A stretch of 64,000 nucleotides of DNA from Diploptera punctata. Its lineage: Eukaryota; Arthropoda; Insecta; Blattodea; Blaberidae. The stretch spans positions 2,406,501-2,470,500 of the forward strand of contig JASPKZ010003432.1 in the NCBI GenBank assembly GCA_030220185.1. Direction: 5' to 3'. Shown here in pieces: positions 56,395 to 64,000 of this stretch (position 1 is its first letter; each line of letters starts with the position of its first letter). The notes beneath the pieces are model-generated. The model saw only the letters and a list, made by a program, of their open reading frames with translations, made no database searches and was not told the origin of the DNA. The position numbers were made by a program, and so were the translations under genes.

Positions 56395-58400
56395 GCCTTG
56401 TTCCTTTATTTTTGGTGTGGTAGCAAGATCTTTGCCTTTCATAAACCAACAACGTACTGTACCTAACGAACGGGTTGATACAACTACAATGGAGCGCTAA
56501 TCAACTTAACGAACATCAGATTGCTGACAGTAGAAAGATACAATGTAGTTGTGATACTAAAATTCATTTGGGTAAACCTACGTTCACATTCACTTGTGGT
56601 ATGAGAAACAATTTCACTGCATTGAGAAGAAAGAAGAGGGATGTTGGCATTTTCGTTTCCATCAGCTAATCCCGAAATCCTCTAAGTATCCCTATTTTTG
56701 GAAGTCGAAAACGATGACATAAGGTTTTTATGCCTGTTTTGCCATATGTTATTCCACTATTTTCAGACCAAGTTGACGAGACCAACACTTTCGCACATTC
56801 AGAGATACCAATATTCTCTGACTGTAGCAGACGATTCCCCATCTGCTATTTTAGAGAATCATAAAATGTGCTGGGTTGAAGGCGTCTAAAATTGTTCCCT
56901 TTTCTAATGTAATTCCTCTGAAGTCCATATGTGCTTCTGCTTTACGAGGTTCGTGGTAATGAAGACCACAGCTTAGTTTTCTTTCTTCGAACACCAACAG
57001 TTCATTTTTGATCTTGTGTCGGGCAGAATGTGTCTTGAGACTGCATTCAAGACTTAGTTCTGACTATTTAACTCATGCCCCAAATGGGAGTCAATGACCA
57101 ATCACATTTCAATGATTTTTTATTTACAACCAATCACAATCGTGTTTCGCCTCGAATTTATCAACTGAAGTTTATCATATTAAAGAAAGCTCCTCCTTTT
57201 TAAGATTCTGAATAGATCATAGCATTATTTTGCAGTGACTGACTCTCTAAGAAATATGGCTACAAGATTGTATATATAGTGCATGAATGTCAGCAGATAG
57301 CGCATGCGGGAGATGATATAAAAACATTTGTAGCAATTGATTATACCACAAAAAAAAAAGGAACCACTGTTTGCACTTTCTTAAACGAATTATTTTCCAG
57401 GAAATGACGTTGCAGAAAAATATAATTGACATATTTACATCATAAGACATCAGAAATTAATTAATACCTATAATGTTGGTTATACATTTCTCCACTAGGG
57501 TGCATTCTTACAATATTGCGATCCTTTGGCAATAAATAATATGATCTGGCTGCAGTTATGAACAAAAGAAGCAAATGAAGCGTACGAATCATTTTTCATT
57601 TGTTTTCAAACATCGCCGTTTACATTAAATATATAAATATTTTAAAATAACTGTAGTTAAAAAATTATTTGTGAGTAAACAGCTTAATTTTATTCGTTAA
57701 ATGGTCCTAACAAATGCCACTCTTGGTTTCCAAATTATCTAGATAAATTGGAATCACTCGTGACATTACTTATGATAATTCTAGAAGAGCAACACACGTT
57801 AAAACTAAGTCAAGAATCAAGTCAACTTTAGTGCTGCACTTTAATGAACCGTTGTATATACCTCTATCAATTGACTCCCTGCTTTTATCATCTTTCGCAG
57901 CTGTGAAGTGAAAACCAAAGTTTAAAGTTTTTCCACACTGCTGACATTTCTGAAGTTCGTTGCTATCTATCTGGTGCCCAAAATTCTGCCTATTTTTAAG
58001 AATTTCTTTTTCAGGAAGTTTGGCATGCTGCTTTAACTCTTGAGCATTATTCGGTGACTGATGATAAAATGTATAAAATTTGTCTAAGAAATACTTTAAG
58101 TGATTCAATTGTGATGGGAAGTCTCTTTTTATTACATCGCCAACTGATAATCCAAGTCTATGCCAAACCAAAACCTGTAGAAAATGTTACATCATTAATG
58201 TAACAACTCATTTTTTTTCTTCCCATCATCACTGCTGCTCAATCTGTTACAATCGAAATAACATTTTCTTTCAGGAACTCATTGAAAAATCCCATGGATT
58301 CCAAACATTTTAGCAAAGTGTTACAAATACCTTCAGCAGTAACATTGTTTAGCTGGTCTATATGAAGGAAAATACTAGTGGACTCTCTCTCATGTCAGGG
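56395..58400 (-). pseudogene. hAT-family transposase, split by another element
   Basis: On the minus strand: FLHIDQLNNVTAEGICNTLL (58360-58300) and VISIVTD followed by a stop where a small residue and AAVMMG are expected (near 58240); VWHRLGLSVGDVIK (58165) and YFLDKFYTFYHQSPNNAQEL; then ILDLVLTCVALLELS breaks at 57775. Beyond the inserted element it resumes with ELSLECSLKTHSARHKIKNE (57058), an EN-x-GITYGK block (56710) and the dimerisation motif TTSECERRFTQMNFSIT (56600-56550), ending near FMKGKDLA. The order matches hAT transposases of the ZNF862/KIAA1586 type. Several stops make it inactive. Confidence 0.75.
57064..57772. mobile_element. unclassified hairpin-ended element, copy 2, inserted in the hAT gene
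   Basis: It has the same ends as 46947-47685 (CTATTTAACTCATG ... CATTACTTA) and the same 3-base TGA flanks (57061-57063, 57773-57775). Taking out the element with one TGA rejoins the hAT frame (ELS|ELS on the minus strand), which marks the exact insertion borders and the 3-bp duplication. The terminal hairpin has a shortened loop in this copy. Confidence 0.7.
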
Positions 58401-58913
58401 ACTTTGGTTCGTAAACAAATTATTAAAGATGATAATAGGCTAATTGTTGTTCTCTAATGAATAATTAAATATACTTTTGATATAGTTTCAATTACTGTTT
58501 TAAGCAGTCTTTTTCATTATACTATATTATTATGTTTAGTTATAAAAAAGGAATATATGTGTATATTTTAAATCTTATGTTTTTTAATGTTTTATAATTT
58601 GTTGTAACTCCCCCTCCCATCTTGTTTGTTGTATGTATCATACTTATTATTGTAATCTGTATTTTGTACGCGGCATTTGTTCTGGTTGAATAGAAGAGGA
58701 GACTTTATGACCTTAACTCTGGGAATAGTATACGTTATGTTTATCGATCACCAAAAATATAAACTGTTATCAAATAAGGGGTAAACAAATTAATTAAAAA
58801 CACTTTGTGTCCTTTTTTTTATAATTTCTTACTGTCTATTAAGATTATAACGTTGCATTTATTATTGTTAGTAGTAGTAGTAATAATAATAAATATTTTA
58901 AATTAATAATTAT
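58401..58913. other. spacer, no gene seen
   Basis: AT-rich. It may hold decayed 5' parts of the hAT element, but no motif is visible. Confidence 0.35.
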
Positions 58914-59215
58914 AAAGTAAAGTATTCCCACTATAGGCCTCAGGAGGCCCTTGGGGTAGTGGGATGTTAAGGCTCCCACTATTTCTAGACAATCGGCACT
59001 TGATGTCAGCCGGGTTGTCAGCCCTGCGTGACGGCCGCCTTTACCCCAGAACAAGCGTCTAGTACTCATTTCAGTTAGAGGCTGAGTCGACCCCAGGACC
59101 ATAGTGCCGCCTCAAGGTTTGGGTCAGTTTAAAAATCCTGACCCCACCGGGACTTGAACCCTCGACCTTCCGGCTTGTAGCGCAGTGCCTTAACCACTAC
59201 GCTACGGCGCGCCCC
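58914..59215 (-). repeat. tRNA-derived SINE (family 2), complete
   Basis: Antisense order: AGGCCCTTGGGGTAGTGGGA, GTCAGCCCTGCGTGACGGCC, CGGGACTTGAACCCTCGACC (B box inverse) and CACTACGCTACGGCGCG (A-box end). It matches 49700-50008 over its length. Confidence 0.7.
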
Positions 59216-59430
59216 CAAATTAATAATTATATTGATTATAATACTATAATGACATTCCGATTATAGGCCCTCTTAGTATTATAACAACAATTTTACCATA
59301 TTTTAATTTTACAGAAAAACTGTAATAAGTTGCTGTCCTATGTTGAAGTCTAAGATTTAGAGAGTAAAACAGTAAGTTTGATGTTTATGTTATGATTTAG
59401 ACGTATATATATATATATATATATATATAT

Positions 59431-59725
59431 CCATCCATAGTAATTCTGCCCGAGGGCAGGTCTTTCACTGCAATCATAGCATTTTCATGCTGTGTTTTGC
59501 AGCTTTACTAGGGATTTATAGGTGTGGTAGCTTCCCGTTGCTTTCCACACCGGTGAAGGATGATGATAATGATAGGGTTGATAATGATGGCCGGATGATT
59601 TTCAGGGACCTTTGGGCCCTAAGCTTCCTGACATTTGTCTTGCAGGTGAGGAAAAACCCCGAAAAAACCTCACCCAGGAGCCTGTTCCGACCGGGAATCG
59701 AACCTGGGCCCGCTGCGTGACAAGA
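59431..59725 (-). repeat. tRNA-derived SINE (family 1), nearly complete
   Basis: The inverse of 39513-39838, from CATCCATAGTAATTCTGCCC to GGGAATCGAACCTGGGCCCG and GCGTGACAAG. It abuts AT dinucleotide runs on both sides (59405-59430 and 59726-59731); the A-box end is missing. Confidence 0.7.
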
Positions 59726-60153
59726 TATATATAATGTGTGTATGTTTGTCCTTTATAGCCTTCTAAAACGCTAAACCTATGTTCTTGAAAAATAATGTAT
59801 ACATGTTTTCAGGTAAGACGAATGTTTAGCCATTCTCTATTATGTTGTAAAACCATCAGGTGTAGGAGTTCAGCTGAAACGAAAATTTAAAAATCTATCT
59901 AGCGGTCGCAATTATTTATGTTTCACGACGAAAGTTAATATATCGTATTAAAATAAACCGTAATAGGTATTATAAAAAACAGCGAAATCTGACCATTAGA
60001 AGTGGGGGTTTACCAGAAATCCTAAATTAAACATTGATTCTGTCAACTGACATGATTAGTTCGTCGCAGTTTATACTATATAATACAATTAATTAACCCT
60101 TAATGTTTAATTTATTTAGGCATAGCTGCGCACATCGCATATTAGCTAGTATA

Positions 60154-60192
<39 letters not shown>

Positions 60193-60399
60193 TGGTAGCT
60201 CCGCCTTCTAGGTGCTCCAACCTATGAAATGGATTACAATTCCGCCAATACCAGGGCAGAAAGCCAGAAATGTTATAAAAGAAACCTGGTGGTATTGGAC
60301 CAAAAATTATGTTGAATTTTATTTTATATAAATATTGAAGAAATAACACACGATAACATAGCTCTATTAGAAGTAATACATTAACAAATTAACAATATA
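59726..60399. other. spacer with TG/TA microsatellite
   Basis: No gene is supported. A (TG)n(TA)n run lies at 60153-60192. Next to it, GCTCCGCCTTCTAGGTGCTC and ATTCCGCCAATACCAGGGCA recall the 3' tail of the SINE copies at 40072 and 42310. Confidence 0.35.
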
Positions 60400-60652
60400 T
60401 TATTAAAATACTAATACCATCTACGTACTATTATTAAAATAAAAAAATACTTCTACTATTACCGACAATAATAGTCCTAATATAAGAATAATAATATTAA
60501 TCACAATAATAATATTACTAATAAAATTAATAATATTAACAATAATAATAATAGTAATTAAAACAAATAATAACAATGATTATAACTACCACAGAAAAAA
60601 TTAATAATAATAATAATAATAATAATGTAATATTAGAGTAATGTATGAGAAA

Positions 60653-60738
<86 letters not shown>

Positions 60739-60780
60739 TAATAATAATAATAGAAAACAATTATGCCTATTTATTAGTCT
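60400..60780. repeat. AAT/TAA microsatellite block
   Basis: Dense AAT-type trinucleotide runs, longest at about 60655-60750. Open frames of poly-Ile/Leu/Tyr here are artefacts of the repeat. Confidence 0.9.
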
Positions 60781-61311
60781 ATGCTCAATGAGATAAAGCA
60801 ATCAAAACAAAATTTGAATATAAGAAAGAGTGCATATGCCTTTTTTCCATGAAACAATTGGATTATGTCAAATCTCACCAAAACTGCAGTGCGTGCGGAG
60901 ATAAATGCTGTATTTGTACGAGAGGAGCCATGGAACCGGGTAGATACTCATACCAATAGTAATCCTCAGTCACAGGAATTGACAAGACGGCAGTCGGACC
61001 GTTGTCAGGGGATGAAAACAAATGATGTACTAATCGCGGATGTCCAGGATTCGATACCAATGCCATGGTGCCGGTATGCACTTGGCCTTGTTGGCAGGGA
61101 AGACTGAAGGGATCTGCTAGAAGCATCGTCGTATCGATACCGGACCTGCGTATTGGGGGGTTGTAGCCACTTTACGTGATGTTCCCGGTTCTACCGAGGC
61201 AATGACATTGGATTTTTTATTACATTTGCGTGGGGGTTCAAAATTCATTCTTAGACACTTCATACAGCACTTATAACAGTATACTTTTAACACCAGCGTT
61301 TTGTATTAAAA
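60781..61311. other. unrecognised less AT-rich block
   Basis: 60865-61135 is less AT-rich and open for about 80 codons on both strands, but neither product shows a motif. It is probably repeat-derived. No call is made. Confidence 0.3.
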
Positions 61312-61551
61312 ATTAGGTTTACTATCTTATCGTAATACCTGTAGCCTATGGAGTAGCATATTTTTAAAGCCGGTGTTTGAACCAGTTTTGAAATTTAAAG
61401 AAGAGTACAGTGTATTTTATTTGTGATAAATTAGTTTACTATCTTATCGTAATACCTGTAGCCTATGGAGTAGCATATTTTTAAAGCCGGTGTTTGAACC
61501 AGTTTTGAAATTTAAAGAAGAGTACAGCGTATTTTATTTGTGATAAATTAG
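61312..61551. repeat. tandem duplication, 117-bp unit, two copies
   Basis: TTACTATCTTATCGTAATAC through TTTATTTGTGATAAATTAG occurs twice in a row, differing by about one base within the unit (AGTGTATTTT against AGCGTATTTT). Confidence 0.9.
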
Positions 61552-61774
61552 TTTCCGTATTGCAAATCTAATATTCATTTATTGATTTATGGAGGAATTT
61601 AAAACAATAAGATAATTCATTACTGTATTTACTAATGTCTAATGCATTCATTATCTTAATATCTGAACCCAACTGATTTTTGTAGGATTTAAGATTTTTT
61701 AAACTATATCAATTTAGTAAATATATTTAAGTAGAATGAGGTGATTTCTGTTTGTATACATGTTAAGTTACTTC

Positions 61775-62090
61775 ATGGAGCGACAGGCCTAGAAGACCCT
61801 TAGCCTACAAAAGGCTGCTGGTCTCACGTCCAAATGTGCCACTTACGTGTACGATCATCGAGCTAGTATAGGGGTACGTGAGGTCAGCTTTTCGGGTCCT
61901 CCAGCCGTTGTTTTTTTTACCGCTATTTATTATAGCTACTCAAGTATCTCACGATGCGATAATAGGTAGACACCAGTCCTAAACCGGCCGAAATTCTATG
62001 AGCAAATTTCTTCCCTCATGGCGACTTGTATTAGCCCAAGTCCAAGGCTTGATGTCTTAAATCTCTCGACTAAGGCGCGGGGTACGCGAT
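61775..62090 (-). repeat. tRNA-derived SINE (family 3), long copy
   Basis: The inverse of 2415-2655, including the head (GACTAAGGCGCGGGGTACGC) and the body (AACCGGCCGAAATTCTATGA, TTCTTCCCTCATGGCGAC). Confidence 0.65.
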
Positions 62091-62104
62091 AATTTGGAAC
62101 TATA

Positions 62105-62112
62105 ATTTAATA

Positions 62113-62148
<36 letters not shown>

Positions 62149-62210
62149 GATTTATTTTACCTGGCAGAGTTAAGATCTTAAGGCCTTGTCTACCACTCAA
62201 CCAGGTTTAA
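62105..62210 (-). repeat. (TTA)n-tailed retroposon end
   Basis: A TAA run is followed by GATTTATTTTACCTGGCAGA and CCTTGTCTACCACTCAACCA, the same structure as 7862-7962. Confidence 0.55.
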
Positions 62211-62435
62211 AAAATACAAAAATGATTCTTACATCTAAATTACAATAAACATAAATATACATGGTACGTGTACAATATAATAATAATTTACAAAATATTT
62301 TAATCTAGAGCTAACGATTGAAATAATAAATGTACAAGATAGAAAAGTCAGATAAAAAATAACTATTAACGACGTAAAATAAATTTAGCTGTCGAGAAAA
62401 ATTATTTAACATCATGTAATTTAAATACTTTCACA

Positions 62436-62880
62436 TTAATAACTAACTCACAAGCACTAATGAATCCAGAGGTTCATGGTCGCGCGGACGTAAGCTCTCC
62501 ACAGTCCTTATACTGAGCTAATGTTTCCCATTCATCCTTACATAATTCACCTTTCTCTAGTTACGGTTAATGTAATTCTCTTATCTCATTCTTGTTCTCC
62601 TTATTGAACACTTTGCCTCTGATTTTCATACAAGAAGTTTTCTTGCTCCTCTTTCATTCCCCGTTCGTGCCACAAATTCTGCTCATCGCATTATAAGATA
62701 CTTAACTGTTCTTATTACATCTGCTTTCCCAAAAAAAAAATCATGTAGCTCACTGTTATGTAGTTTTCTCGATTCAATGTCTGTTAGTCTCGCTTTGGTC
62801 CAAAAACATATCTAATAACTATTCTCAAATACTCGTAATCCTTTCTCCTCTCTTAAAGTAAGACACTTTGTTTCGTCTTT
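62436..62880 (-). repeat. LINE C-terminal fragment
   Basis: GGTTCATGGTCGCGCGGACG, TAAGCTCTCCACAGTCCTTA, TTTCATTCCCCGTTCGTGCC and CACTGTTATGTAGTTTTCTC follow the antisense order of 55436-55875, with many indels. Confidence 0.65.
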
Positions 62881-63226
62881 GAGAAACGTAGAAGTGTACA
62901 ACAATTTTATTTGGATAGATTAATTACAACAATATGAACTATAAGTTTTGCACTATGAACAGAACCTGGATATAAAAATATTAAAATTGTATTGAAAATA
63001 CTCATTAACTGTATTAATCAACAGAAAAAAGTTATTTCGATTTGATAATTAACAACATAAAACAAATAATTCTGAACGTGCATTTTTTTATGCAACATTT
63101 ATATTTGTAGCCTACATTGTAAGACGTGCTCTCGACATTACTGTCTAGGGATGCATTTACAACTACTGTAAAATTAGGGATAAGAGTTGAACGTTTTGTC
63201 TTCATAATTTATCAGTATTGTTCAGA

Positions 63227-64000
63227 ATGGCTAAAGGAAAAGAGCTCAGTAACGATCTCAAACAATGGTTAATCTATGGTTGAGGGAATATTCTACTAGA
63301 CAAATATTGGTGGACTTGTCAATAAACCACATAATACTGTTAATGAAATATAGTAAACATTTAAATATATTGGTAAATTAAAAATGTATACTAAAAATGT
63401 ATACGAAAACAAAAGGAAAAACTTTAAATATAATAGAAGAACACTACATTATAAGGCAAGCGAAAATAAGTCCCAAATTAACTGCTTGTAAAATCCAGCA
63501 TTTGTTGCAAGAATCTTCTATGGAGAAAGTATTCGTCCAGAAGTTTTGTGGGTGCATGACTATCGTGGCAGAATACCATGAAAGTGGCTATAATTGAAAT
63601 GTTTAGAAGAAAACGACTGTCATTTGATAGAGAAGATATAGACTTAAATAAATACCAAGAGTTTTGGAATAATGTAATTTAGTCTGATACTAAAATAAAT
63701 AACCTCGGTTCTGATAGAATGTGGAGGAATGCAAATATACATAGCCAACGTGATCAACAACACCCTGCCTAATTCAAGCTGGAGGTAGTTCAGTTATATT
63801 TAGGGGGTTATATCACCTAAAGGTGAATATACCATTTAGTTCATTGAAAATAATTAAACCTATGGACAAATGGGGGTATTACGACATTCTACGAAATAAT
63901 GTAAAACGAGTGCAATGAAATTGTGTTTCGTATACATTCCAGCGGGAAAAGGATCCGAGATATACAGCACAAATTAACAGATTATGGATAATTTAGAATG
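63227..64000 (+). pseudogene. Tc1-like transposase remnant (runs off the window)
   Basis: It starts MAKGKELSNDLKQWLIYG and a stop, a Tc1-type N-terminus. Later frames give IIEEHYIIRQAKISPKLTAC (63430-63490), RRKRLSFDREDI and FWNNVI with a stop then SDTKINNLGSDRMWRNAN (63660-63730), where the first catalytic Asp region of Tc1 transposases (W-x-D-E-[ST]-K-[IF]) is expected. Multiple stops and shifts make it dead. The second Asp and the Glu would lie near or beyond the right edge. Confidence 0.65.

Overview
This is eukaryotic, AT-rich, repeat-dense nuclear DNA, most likely from an insect. The transposon mix (mariner, Tc3-like, hAT, pogo-like, non-LTR retrotransposon tails, several tRNA-derived SINE families, MITEs, TTA microsatellites) and the sparse, intron-split coding suggest a large insect genome such as a cockroach or termite. 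The order-level guess is inference.

The only convincing host gene lies on the minus strand, 37963 down to 20330, and its 5' end is missing. Three exons can be joined by consensus splice sites with matching phase: 37963-37721 (243 bp), 36765-33912 (2,854 bp) and 32976-20330 (12,647 bp, terminal, with stop). Together they encode about 5,250 residues, nearly all of it roughly 150 tandem copies of a charged 29-33 residue module (core DNL-x-x-EG-[ED]-F, then S-[RK]-[DE]-[DE]-[FY] and GER), closed by a Ser/Thr/Gln-rich tail. I do not recognise the family with certainty. The rhythm of short modules with aromatic and charged residues recalls microtubule-binding repeats of MAP6/SAXO proteins, but that is only a hypothesis.

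The array has its own architecture: a run of 29-residue units (87 bp) near 35.0-35.6 kb, a 190-residue higher-order unit (4 x 33 + 2 x 29 residues, 570 bp) over 25.2-32 kb, and a 61-residue unit (183 bp) at 23.1-23.8 kb. A 1.15-kb stretch is present twice, 4.26 kb apart, almost unchanged. Five small indels break the giant exon into six frames. Their net sum (+2) is exactly what restores frame to the stop, and two are homopolymer differences from the near-identical second copy, so sequence errors are the simplest explanation.

Region by region: 1-20 kb holds transposon debris (mariner, SINEs, LINE tails, palindromic MITEs, a hAT mini-element nested in pogo-like sequence, a nearly complete Tc3-like element, and three terminal-inverted-repeat elements that each carry a tRNA-like gene). 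20.3-38 kb holds the giant gene. 38-64 kb is almost entirely repeats: SINEs, LINE C-termini, a hAT transposase split by an unclassified hairpin-ended element, microsatellites, and a Tc1-like fragment running off the right edge. No rRNA, CRISPR or operon structure is present.
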